Below are positions 25,442 to 32,722 of a stretch of DNA of 42,398 nt, piece by piece (within the stretch, counting starts at the first letter, position 1; the number at the start of each line of letters is the position of its first letter). The translations under genes and the position numbers were made by a program. The notes beneath the pieces were generated by a model. The model ran no database searches. It worked only from the letters and a program-made list of their open reading frames with translations, and was not told the origin of the DNA. This DNA comes from Acidobacteriota bacterium (GTDB lineage: Bacteria; Acidobacteriota; UBA6911), in assembly GCA_016929335.1 (NCBI GenBank), contig JAFGIY010000099.1:1-42398 (forward strand). The letters run 5' to 3'.

Positions 25442-27208
25442 ATGATTCTGGTTCTTGTATTATTGGTTATTGCAGTCTACCTTTTCTCCACCGAAAAACT
25501 CCCCGTTGACCTCGTGGCACTACTCGTAATGGCCACCTTGCTTTTGACAGGGATTATCTCGCCTGAAGAAGGGATAGCCGGCTTCAGCAATACTGCCACC
25601 GTCACCGTCGGCGCCATGTTCATTCTCAGCGCCGGCCTTTTCCGAACCGGCGCCGTCAATTTTTTCGGTCTGGTTTTTTCCAAAATCGGCAAACGCAATT
25701 TCTGGCTGGCATCTGTAACCATGATGATCTTCATCGGCGGCCTTTCGGCATTTGTCAACAACACCGCCGTTGTCGCCATTTTTCTGCCGATTGTCCTTGG
25801 CTTGGCCCGGCGGCTGAAGGTAAGTGCATCCAAGCTGCTCATGCCGCTGTCTTACTCTTCCATGTTCGGCGGCGTCTGCACCCTCATCGGAACTTCGACC
25901 AACATACTGGTGAGCTCCATCGCGGAACGATATGGAGTGCAGCCGTTCAGCATGTTCGAATTCACAAAATTCGGTCTTCTCTTGTTTGCCGCAGGAATCA
26001 TCTACATGATGATCGCCCAGATCCGGCTGCTTCCGGACAGAGGAACCGAAGAGGATCTGGCGAAGAATTTCGGCATGGATGACTATACCATCGAGATCCA
26101 CTTGCCTCCGGGATCCAGATCTATCGGCAGCAGTCCGGCGGATTCGCCTCTGTTGCGCAATCTTGAATTAAGCAGCGTAAAGATCTACCGGGAAGATACG
26201 CTTCTCGATACTCCCCTCGACCGGATTATTCTGAAAGCCGGCGATATGCTGCGTCTTCGCTGCAACCTGGAAAATGTCCAGAAGCTGAGAGAACGCAAAG
26301 CGGCGGAGATCGTTTCAGGCCGGCCTGAAACGGACGATGGAACTGAAGTGGAGCATGCTTTGTTTGTGGAAGCCGTCATCGCGCCCAATTCGCCTCTGGC
26401 AGGAAGGTCCTTGAAAGAAGTGGGCTTCGATTCGCTCTACAATGCCACCGCGCACGCGATCCGCCATGGCGATCGGACATCTCGCCATGATGTGGAAACA
26501 ATACGCCTTCGCCCCGGCGATGCGCTGCTTGTGGAAACCAAAAGATCGCGCATCAATTCCTTGAAGAAAGACGGAGCCTTCGTGGTTGTTTCGGAAATGG
26601 ACACGCCGGTTTTCCGCAAAAGAAAAATCATGACCGCTCTGACGATAATCGGCGCCGTTGTTGTTTCTGCCGCGCTCGGCCTGCTGCCGATTGTGGTCAG
26701 TGCCATTGCCGGCTGTCTCCTTATGATACTGACGGAATGCATCACGCTGGAAGAGGCCTACAAATCCATCGACTGGAAGGTGATTTTCCTTCTGGCCGGA
26801 GTTCTGACTCTCGGCGCCGCACTCGAAAAAACGGGCGCCGCTCAGCTGATAGCGTCGACGCTGGTTTCCTCGGTCGGATTATTAGGGCCCATCGCCCTGG
26901 TATCGATTTTTTACCTTTTGACATCACTGCTGACCGAAACCATGTCCAACAACGCCACCGCAGCGTTGTTGGCGCCGGTTGCCATCGTAACCGCAAATTC
27001 TCTGGGCGTCGATCCGCGGCCGTTCCTGATGGCCGTAGCCTATGCCGCGTCGGCCAGTTTTATGACCCCGGTAGGCTATCAGACGAACACTTTGATTTAT
27101 GGCCCCGGCCGCTATAGGTTCAGCGATTATCTGAAAGTCGGCGCGCCGCTTAACTTTCTGTTCTGGATCCTGGCAACCATCTTTATCCCCAGGTTCTGGC
27201 CATTTTAG
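25442..27208 (+). CDS. SLC13 (DASS) family permease with two RCK_C domains
   Basis: 588-aa membrane protein. The two halves of the SLC13 transport fold hold about 5 helices each. The sodium/carboxylate hairpin signature is present in each repeat: SAFVNNTAVVAIFLP in the first and TETMSNNATAALLAP in the second. Between the halves are two soluble RCK_C/TrkA-C-type regulatory domains (about 207-285 and 305-380; NLELSSVKIYREDTLLDTPL, GRSLKEVGFDSLYNAT). Such fused proteins are known from many bacteria and are annotated as sulfate, dicarboxylate or related permeases; the substrate is not evident. The two RCK_C domains imply ligand-dependent gating. It is the central gene of a three-gene operon, with MscS 12 bases downstream. 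Confidence 0.92.
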   Translation: MILVLVLLVIAVYLFSTEKLPVDLVALLVMATLLLTGIISPEEGIAGFSNTATVTVGAMFILSAGLFRTGAVNFFGLVFSKIGKRNFWLASVTMMIFIGGLSAFVNNTAVVAIFLPIVLGLARRLKVSASKLLMPLSYSSMFGGVCTLIGTSTNILVSSIAERYGVQPFSMFEFTKFGLLLFAAGIIYMMIAQIRLLPDRGTEEDLAKNFGMDDYTIEIHLPPGSRSIGSSPADSPLLRNLELSSVKIYREDTLLDTPLDRIILKAGDMLRLRCNLENVQKLRERKAAEIVSGRPETDDGTEVEHALFVEAVIAPNSPLAGRSLKEVGFDSLYNATAHAIRHGDRTSRHDVETIRLRPGDALLVETKRSRINSLKKDGAFVVVSEMDTPVFRKRKIMTALTIIGAVVVSAALGLLPIVVSAIAGCLLMILTECITLEEAYKSIDWKVIFLLAGVLTLGAALEKTGAAQLIASTLVSSVGLLGPIALVSIFYLLTSLLTETMSNNATAALLAPVAIVTANSLGVDPRPFLMAVAYAASASFMTPVGYQTNTLIYGPGRYRFSDYLKVGAPLNFLFWILATIFIPRFWPF

Positions 27209-27220
27209 GGCAGGGTTATT

Positions 27221-28081
27221 ATGGAAAGTCTTCGCGGATTCTGGGACGTCCTGATGTCTTATATTTCGACGCCTCTCCTCAAAATGGGCAGCATGCAGCT
27301 GTCCATACGGACCTTTCTCTATCTGATAGTCTTCGGGGTCCTGCTCATCTACATTTCACGAAAGCTGACGGCCCTGCTGGCCGACCGGGTGCTGGCCAAG
27401 AGAAATATCGACATCGGCGTTCGCCAGGCGACAGCCACCATCCTGCGTTACCTTATGATCGCGGCCGGATTCATCATCATCTTCCAGACCGCCGGAATCG
27501 ATCTGACCGCGTTGAATGTCCTCGCCGGAGCCGTGGGGATCGGCGTAGGCTTCGGCCTGCAGAACATTGCCAACAACTTCATAAGCGGCCTGATCATTCT
27601 GTTTGAACGGCCGATCAAAGTCGGCGACCGGATCGAGGTGGGAGACGTTGAAGGGGATGTGATTCACATCAAGGCGCGCAGCACTACGGTGGTGACCAAC
27701 GACAACATTGCCATCATTATTCCCAATTCAAGCTTCGTTACTCAGAACGTCATTAATTGGAGCCATACGGGAAACAACGTGCGCTTCAAGATACCGGTCT
27801 CCGTGTCCTATGACAGCGACGTGCGCCTGGTGGAAAAGCTTTTGCTGGAGGTTGCGGCGGAAAATCCCGATGTGCTCCGGGATCCGGCTCCGGCAGTGCG
27901 TTTCCTTGAATTTGGAGAGAGCGGTCTGCTGTTTGAGCTGCGGGCATGGAGTTCATCGCTTGTCCATAGGAAGGGCCGGCTGATCAGCAGTCTGAATTTC
28001 GGCATTATCGACAAATTCAGGGCTCACAGCATTGAAATCCCCTACCCGCAAAGGGATATACATATCCGATCAAAAGCTTAA
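27221..28081 (+). CDS. MscS-family mechanosensitive channel
   Basis: 286-aa channel. Three N-terminal helices (about 27-47, 66-88 and 95-125) lead to the pore helix and beta domain with the family core (LNVLAGAVGIGVGFGLQNIA, NNFISGLIILFERPIKVGDR, IEVGDVEGDV). It opens under membrane tension to release solutes. The helix TM3 Gly/Ala pattern and the IIPNSSFVTQNVINWS segment are intact, and the length equals E. coli MscS. It lies 12 bases after the SLC13 permease gene, which suggests the operon balances solute uptake and osmotic release. The C-terminal domain (about 180-286) is normal (FKIPVSVSYDSDVRLVEKLL). Confidence 0.92.
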   Translation: MESLRGFWDVLMSYISTPLLKMGSMQLSIRTFLYLIVFGVLLIYISRKLTALLADRVLAKRNIDIGVRQATATILRYLMIAAGFIIIFQTAGIDLTALNVLAGAVGIGVGFGLQNIANNFISGLIILFERPIKVGDRIEVGDVEGDVIHIKARSTTVVTNDNIAIIIPNSSFVTQNVINWSHTGNNVRFKIPVSVSYDSDVRLVEKLLLEVAAENPDVLRDPAPAVRFLEFGESGLLFELRAWSSSLVHRKGRLISSLNFGIIDKFRAHSIEIPYPQRDIHIRSKA

Positions 28082-28156
28082 AATCGGAGACATCCATAAT
28101 TTGAATCGCGGATTCTGGCGGATTCACATGGAGCAATGCAGCCGCAACCGAAACTC

Positions 28157-28262
28157 ATCGGGGTCGGAGTCGGCGTCGGTATCGGGGTCGAACAGAAATG
28201 ACATTAAATTCGATCACAATTGGTATGCTCGGCTGAAAGCCGACCCCGATTCCAATCCCGAT
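28157..28262. repeat. (RTCGGN)n hexamer inverted-repeat element
   Basis: The left arm (28157-28191) has phased units GTCGGA, GTCGGC, GTCGGT and ATCGGG. The right arm (28241-28262) reads CGACCCCGATTCCAATCCCG. A spacer of about 50 bases holds a small TCGGCT-GAA-AGCCGA hairpin. It forms the left boundary of the accessory block and is close in sequence to the element at 21327. Confidence 0.7.
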
Positions 28263-28348
28263 ATTTGGATGCTGAAGAGGATTTGGGGAAAGCAGTGATT
28301 GTTATCCTCGCCGAACGACTCGCTGCCGCGGACGGCGCCAACCACGCC

Positions 28349-28377
28349 TTGACGCACATCATCTTGTCGGCTACCCT
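28349..28377 (+). promoter_or_regulatory. Candidate promoter of the mazEF pair
   Basis: TTGACG (28349-28354), a 17-base spacer and TACCCT (28372-28377). The -35 is strong and the -10 weak. It lies 25 bases before the antitoxin ATG, where autorepression by a MazE-type protein would be expected. Confidence 0.35.
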
Positions 28378-28401
28378 TTGTATATACATCGGAGCCGCAA
28401 C

Positions 28402-28650
28402 ATGGTAACAAAGATTCAGAAGTGGGGAAATAGCCAGGGATTACGCCTGCCCAAACAGGTACTTAACGATGCTAACCTTTCATTAGGCGAAAGCGTCGAC
28501 GTAACCGTTCAGGATGGCCTGATTGTTATTGCCCCAGTAAGGCGGATTCGAGGCAGACAGAATCTGGCAGAACTCGTATCACGCATAAAAAAGGGCTATA
28601 AAGCTGAAGAAATGGATTGGGGTAGACCGGCAGGCAAAGAGGTTTGGTAG
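28402..28650 (+). CDS. mazE: MazE-type antitoxin (AbrB/SpoVT fold)
   Basis: 82-aa antitoxin. The start at the ATG 28402 (GGAG 7 bases upstream) gives the hallmark swapped-hairpin AbrB opening MVTKIQKWGNSQGLRLPKQV, followed by LNDANLSLGESVDVTVQDGL. The disordered C-terminal tail (KKGYKAEEMDWGRPAGKEVW) has the acidic and Trp pattern used by MazE proteins to occlude MazF. It neutralises the toxin and probably represses the operon. Its stop codon abuts the GTG start of the toxin. The pair lies in the attC-bounded block, so it may be an integron cassette, although no attC is seen on its left. Confidence 0.93.
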   Translation: MVTKIQKWGNSQGLRLPKQVLNDANLSLGESVDVTVQDGLIVIAPVRRIRGRQNLAELVSRIKKGYKAEEMDWGRPAGKEVW

Positions 28651-28986
28651 GTGAAAGCATATATTCCGAAAAAAGGAGATCTCATCGCTGTTACGCTCGA
28701 TCCCCAAGCGGGCCATGAGCAAAAGGGACGTCGTCCTGCTCTTGTTGTGAGCAATACCCTGTTCAATGAGCAGACTGGTCTTGCTGTCGTCTGTCCTCTA
28801 ACCACCACCGACCGAGGTTACCCTTTCCATGTGGCAATCGCCAATAGCCCTGATGTGAGGGGATTTGTGATGGTAGAGCAGGTCAAATCCATTGATTATC
28901 GGGCCCGTCAAGTGAAACTAATTGGAAAAGCTTCAGACGACCTCCTTGGTGAAGTCTTGTCGATACTTGACGCCTGTATCTATTGA
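28651..28986 (+). CDS. mazF: MazF-type mRNA interferase toxin
   Basis: 111-aa toxin with a GTG start right after the antitoxin stop; AGAGG lies upstream. The family pattern is full length: YIPKKGDLIAVTLDPQAGHEQKGRRPALVVS, GLAVVCPLTTTDRGYPFHV and GFVMVEQVKSIDYRARQV (named by segments). The catalytic Arg lies in GRRPALV, with TT in the CPLTTT loop. It should be a ribosome-independent endoribonuclease cutting specific mRNA sites. All key residues look intact, so unlike the BrnT-type gene next to it, this module is probably active. An attC site starts 100 bases downstream. Confidence 0.93.
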   Translation: MKAYIPKKGDLIAVTLDPQAGHEQKGRRPALVVSNTLFNEQTGLAVVCPLTTTDRGYPFHVAIANSPDVRGFVMVEQVKSIDYRARQVKLIGKASDDLLGEVLSILDACIY

Positions 28987-29086
28987 ATGCCGTTCTTTCG
29001 TACAAGCATGACCGGGCTTACTGGAATTTGTTTCCACCAAGCAGCAATCCCGGCCGACCTTTGATGCAGAACACAAATGATGCACA

Positions 29087-29150
29087 GCCCACCCATCTGC
29101 TCCAGCAGCCGGTCCGCTTCGCGTCCCGCTGCTTAGCTCAGGCGTTGGGC
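29087..29150 (+). other. attC site 1 (integron cassette recombination site)
   Basis: 64 bases. The R'' box GCCCACC (29087-29093) faces the R' box GTTGGGC (29144-29150), complementary except for one base. The inner arms pair (TGCTCCAGCAGCCGGTCCGC with GCGTCCCGCTGCTTAGC), leaving unpaired bases as in real attC hairpins. R' fits the GTTRRRY consensus exactly. The orientation means the mazEF genes lie upstream, at the end of a cassette. No integrase gene is in the window. The 29151-29293 stretch after it holds no recognised gene. Confidence 0.75.
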
Positions 29151-29230
29151 CGATTTACATGCAGGTATGAAAATATCATTAATTCACTTTGGGAGTTTGA
29201 CGACGTTGATGGTATTTCAATATTGATTAA

Positions 29231-29552
<322 letters not shown>

Positions 29553-29566
<14 letters not shown>

Positions 29567-29807
29567 GATAGAAAATATGCGTTCAGAATATGTGCGGGAG
29601 GATCTCGTCAAGGGGATTCGGGGCAAGTATTTCAAACAATATCAGGAAGGAACTAACCTGGTCTTGCTTGCTGATGACGTTGCGGCCGTCTTTCCCACAG
29701 AAGATTCCGTGAACCAAACACTACGTTCTCTGATTGATGTCGCTCAACGTGCAACCGGACTAACAAGCCGCTCAACCCAACGCACTAAAAAGCGGCGCAC
29801 CGGTTAG
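29553..29807 (+). CDS. Small antitoxin-like protein paired with the broken BrnT gene
   Basis: 84-aa protein. The start at the ATG 29553, overlapping the toxin frame, gives MKKAKIENMRSEYVREDLVK. It resembles short proteins found with BrnT-type or other toxins (MRSEYxREDL, GIRGKYFKQYQEGTNLVLL, ADDVAAVFPTEDSVNQTLRSL), but it is not the classical BrnA RHH antitoxin. The last about 16 residues (LTSRSTQRTKKRRTG) are encoded inside attC2, so the natural C-terminus was probably altered or extended by cassette formation. It may still bind related toxins or its own promoter. Function is inferred from position and family resemblance. Confidence 0.7.
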
Positions 29808-29821
29808 CGGCGGCGTTAGAC
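29758..29821 (+). other. attC site 2 (integron cassette recombination site)
   Basis: 64 bases. GACTAAC (29758-29764) and GTTAGAC (29815-29821) are R'' and R' boxes, complementary except for one base, and R' fits GTTRRRY. Arms AAGCCGCTCAACC and GGTTAGCGGCGGC pair with an extrahelical bulge. It is the same length as attC1 although the sequence differs, as is normal for attC sites. The antitoxin stop codon lies inside it. Confidence 0.85.
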
Positions 29822-29861
29822 AGACGAAAAAGCTCCTGGTGAATATATTACTGAGAGTGTT

Positions 29862-30174
29862 ATGGCAATTTTTCTTACCTGGTTTCTTTTCATTGCTGAT
29901 ATTAGCCAGATGGATCATGATCAATGGAAACAGGCACAGTGTCTGGGCGAATCTGTCTCCGGGCAATACATAAATTATGCCGACGGATTCTCGCTTGCCA
30001 TTCCAAATGGTTATAAAGGACGAAAAGGACAGGCCGCGGGGGCCTGAAAGGGGCGTCTCTATACCGCTGGCCCCTGATTGTACAAGCGTCGTTGTAGTTT
30101 ATGGGGAACCCAACAGCATGGGAAGATCCGGGGGCGTGGGGAATGTTACTTGCAGATGTTGCTCGTCACGTTAG
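29862..30174 (+). pseudogene. Fragmented cassette gene with a frameshift in a G-run
   Basis: The frame from the ATG 29862 starts like a small exported protein (MAIFLTWFLFIADISQMDHD, QYINYADGFSLAIPNGYKG). It breaks at the GGGGG run 30038-30042. Losing one G joins it to a frame reading PERGVSIPLAPDCTSVVVVY. After about 30117 this sequence no longer looks coding in that phase. It is probably a broken gene joined to the DUF5076-like fragment. The family is not recognised. Confidence 0.5.
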
Positions 30175-30292
30175 CAATGCACTGGAAAAAGATCGTGGAA
30201 TAAAAGCAACTGAAACACTCGCACGGATAAGGGAAATATTCGAAGCAGAACTAAATTCGCCAACAGGCACGCCAACAGGTAATTTTGCTTAA
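30101..30292 (+). CDS. DUF5076-like C-terminal fragment
   Basis: 63-residue frame WEDPGAWGMLLADVARHVSN, with RIREIFEAELNSPTGTPTG. It recalls the C-terminal half of small DUF5076-type proteins (xWEDPxAWGxxLxDxAxHV ... FxAEWxSPTDxPTG). The N-terminal half of that family is missing, replaced by the preceding broken gene, so this is probably a chimeric remnant. It ends 4 bases before attC half-site 3, exactly where a cassette gene should stop. No ribosome site is evident. Confidence 0.4.
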   Translation: MGNPTAWEDPGAWGMLLADVARHVSNALEKDRGIKATETLARIREIFEAELNSPTGTPTGNFA

Positions 30293-30296
30293 TGCA

Positions 30297-30330
30297 GCCG
30301 AACCATTCGCTCCAGCATGGCCGGTTAATG
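30297..30330 (+). other. attC half-site 3 (R'' end only)
   Basis: GCCGAAC (30297-30303) followed by CATTCGCTCCAGCATGG matches the R''-L'' half of an attC, in the same position relative to a stop codon as the others. No matching GTTCGGC is found downstream. Non-cassette sequence reaches the 3' end of the molybdenum hydroxylase operon, so the array seems truncated here. Confidence 0.5.
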
Positions 30331-30391
30331 ACGCGACCTCAATTGCATTGCAGCCACCGGCCGCGCCGGGAAAATCGGCGGTTGGAATCTG

Positions 30392-32722
30392 CTATTCCGA
30401 AATCCCCAGGATGGACCTTTTTATCAGCGTTCTGGCGATATCGACTTTGTACTGGTTCATTGAAAGCGTTTGAGCGGAAGCCAATGCGGCTTTGGCGGCT
30501 TCTGCGGCATTCTCTTCGGTAAGCTGTTTGCCTTTCATTGCCGATTCCGCCGCCAGGGCGCGGACTGGCGCCGGGGCAACGGCTCCCAATGCAATGCGGG
30601 CGTCCGAACAGACTCCATTCTTTTCCGTGATCAGCGAAGCCACGCTCACAATGGCGAAATCGATCGGTTTCCTGAGGGTAAATTTCAGATACTTCTGCCG
30701 GGCGCCCCTGGGAGGTTTTGGAATCCGAACCTCCTTGATCAGTTCGTCCGTTTCAAGAACCGTGGAACTCGATGCGGTAGCTCTGAAAAACGCCTGAGCC
30801 GGAAGAGTTCGCCTGGATGTCACAATGGTTGCGTCCAAAGCCACCAGCGCGATCGCCAGATCGGACGGGCCGACCGCAAGACATCCACAGCTGACGCACC
30901 GGCGCGCCTCATTCCGCATTTCGCTGCCGCTGATGCCGGCGACATCTTCCATATGGATGCCCAGCATGCGCTCTTCCGCCGGAATCCGCTTTGCCTGGAC
31001 TCGCGGAATGCCCTCGAAACGAGATTCGGGGAACTCCGGCTGAGAACGATCCTGATCACCCGGATGTACGGGTCCGCCGATAAGAGCTATGATTTCACCC
31101 ACTGCCTTTCGCGCCGAAGCGATCGCCTGAATTACAGTGGACGGGCCTTCCTCCATATCGCCGCCGGCAAAAATTCTGTCTCCCCCGGTAAACGGAGAGG
31201 CTTCGGCAGACTGCCCGATCGCAATAATGATGTTTTCTCCCTGCAGACCGGGAGAAGGCGCCGCATCATCATATTGCGGATTGAACCTGCCGTCAGGTTC
31301 ACGGACCGATGTGCACCTCCTGGTCACAATTCCTGCCGCCTTGCCTCCTGCCACTGCAATCGCCTTTATTCCGAGGCAGGGATGAATGACGATTCCTTCC
31401 TCCTCGGCTTCCAGAATCTCCGGATCCAGCGCCGGCATCCTGTCTTTAGAAGCGAGATCAAGGGTTTCGAGGCAAACGATGTGAACTTCATCCGCTCCGG
31501 TTCTTCTGGCAGTTCTTGCCGCATCGATCGCCACGCTTCCGCCCCCGATCACGATTACTCTTTTGCCGAGGAGAACCATTTCGCCGGAATTAATCCGGCT
31601 GAGATAATCCAGCGCATAGCAGACGCCCGGGGCATCTTCTCCCGGCACATTAAGCTTCACGTTGCGCCAAGTCCCGCCGGCGACAAAAACCGCGTCGGAC
31701 TCGGAAGTGATTCTTTCTGCGAGCCGGCTGTCGACATGGGTGCCGACTATTACCTGAATTCCCATCGCCTCCAGCGCCCGGATTTGCTTTCTAACAACCT
31801 CCTTGGGCAGACGATAGAGAGGGATGCTGTAAAGAAGCATGCCTCCGGCTTCAGGAAGCTTCTCGTAAACAGTCACCTTGTGGCCGGCCTTTCTGAGATA
31901 GAAAGCCGCCGCAAGTCCTGCCGGTCCGGAACCGACGATGGCGATTTTTTTGCCGGATTCCGTTCCAGGCGGAGCAAAGTAATCCGCCGCGTGATCCAGG
32001 ATGTAATCGCCTGCCGCCCGCTCAATGCTGTGAATTGCCACCGGCTCGTCATACTCGCCGCGATTGCAGTTCGATTCACAGAAAACGGGACAGATCCTTC
32101 CGGTAATGGCCGGGAAAGGATTGCTGTTAAGCAAAGTGCGCGCCGCTTCCGGCAGATTGTTTTCGCGAATCAGACGCAGATAACGCGGGATATCAATATG
32201 CGCCGGGCAATGACTCGTACAGCGGCGCTCGTCGGCAGGCGCCGCGCCGAAAATGGAGTGATAGCGATTGTCGCCCAGGAGCGCGCTGCAGGTATTGCCG
32301 CCCTTGCGCAGGCATGTGATGGGACCGCCGATCTGCTGCGGGTAGCGATAGTACCAGCAGCGCACATCCTGTGCAAGATTCCCCCCGATCGTGGCTGTGT
32401 TTCTCAGATTCGGGCTGGCAACGGTTTGAGCCGCTTCGGCGAGAATCGGGTAATCCTGCTTGATTACGGGTGATTTGATAATATCCGCCAGCCTGGTTAG
32501 AGTCCCTATTCTCAGCCCTCTGCTCCCTGCCTTGATGTAATCCAGGTTCCGAATCGTCTTGATATTGATCAATGCTTCGGGATATTCCGCTACACAATTG
32601 CCCCTCAGATCGCCGATCAGATCCGTGCCGCCGGCATTGATCCTGGCCTTCCCGTTGTGTTTTGAAAGCAGCAATGTTGCCTGCCTGACGGATCGTGCAT
32701 TGAAGTGCCGGAAGGTTTTCAT
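30392..32722 (-). CDS. Molybdenum hydroxylase FAD subunit with a nested GltD-like NAD(P)H oxidoreductase
   Basis: 776-aa protein. Residues 1-160 begin a CoxM/HcrB-type FAD-binding subunit: INAGGTDLI (28-36), NTATIGGNLAQDV (108-120), then C122, C137 and C145 in a segment like the 4Fe-4S loop of 4-hydroxybenzoyl-CoA reductase beta. From about 165 to 570 a complete GltD/BzdV-like module is inserted: N-terminal cluster Cys (CPAHIDIPRYL, ITGRICPVFCESNCNRGE), FAD Rossmann (IAIVGSGPAGLAAAF), NAD(P) Rossmann (VIVIGGGSVAIDAARTA) and GENIIIAIGQSAE. After RRCVSCGCLAVGPSDLAIAL the FAD subunit resumes (TDELIKEVRIP ... FRATASS ...) with the CO_deh_flav_C tail. The subunit could pass electrons directly between the hydroxylase and NAD(P)H. 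Its ATG overlaps the large-subunit stop by one base (TAATG). Confidence 0.85.
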   Translation of the reverse strand: MKTFRHFNARSVRQATLLLSKHNGKARINAGGTDLIGDLRGNCVAEYPEALINIKTIRNLDYIKAGSRGLRIGTLTRLADIIKSPVIKQDYPILAEAAQTVASPNLRNTATIGGNLAQDVRCWYYRYPQQIGGPITCLRKGGNTCSALLGDNRYHSIFGAAPADERRCTSHCPAHIDIPRYLRLIRENNLPEAARTLLNSNPFPAITGRICPVFCESNCNRGEYDEPVAIHSIERAAGDYILDHAADYFAPPGTESGKKIAIVGSGPAGLAAAFYLRKAGHKVTVYEKLPEAGGMLLYSIPLYRLPKEVVRKQIRALEAMGIQVIVGTHVDSRLAERITSESDAVFVAGGTWRNVKLNVPGEDAPGVCYALDYLSRINSGEMVLLGKRVIVIGGGSVAIDAARTARRTGADEVHIVCLETLDLASKDRMPALDPEILEAEEEGIVIHPCLGIKAIAVAGGKAAGIVTRRCTSVREPDGRFNPQYDDAAPSPGLQGENIIIAIGQSAEASPFTGGDRIFAGGDMEEGPSTVIQAIASARKAVGEIIALIGGPVHPGDQDRSQPEFPESRFEGIPRVQAKRIPAEERMLGIHMEDVAGISGSEMRNEARRCVSCGCLAVGPSDLAIALVALDATIVTSRRTLPAQAFFRATASSSTVLETDELIKEVRIPKPPRGARQKYLKFTLRKPIDFAIVSVASLITEKNGVCSDARIALGAVAPAPVRALAAESAMKGKQLTEENAAEAAKAALASAQTLSMNQYKVDIARTLIKRSILGISE

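Noticed and set aside
28309..28371. A possible fourth attC site before mazEF, with GCCGAAC as R''
   Set aside because: No GTTCGGC or GTTRRRY partner lies at the right distance, and the arms do not pair. The left end of the cassette block stays undefined.
30470..32473. A 667-codon open frame on the plus strand opposite the FAD subunit gene
   Set aside because: It is antisense to a clearly coding gene with recognised motifs. Its translation is rich in Arg, His and Cys without any domain, as is usual for GC-rich antisense frames.
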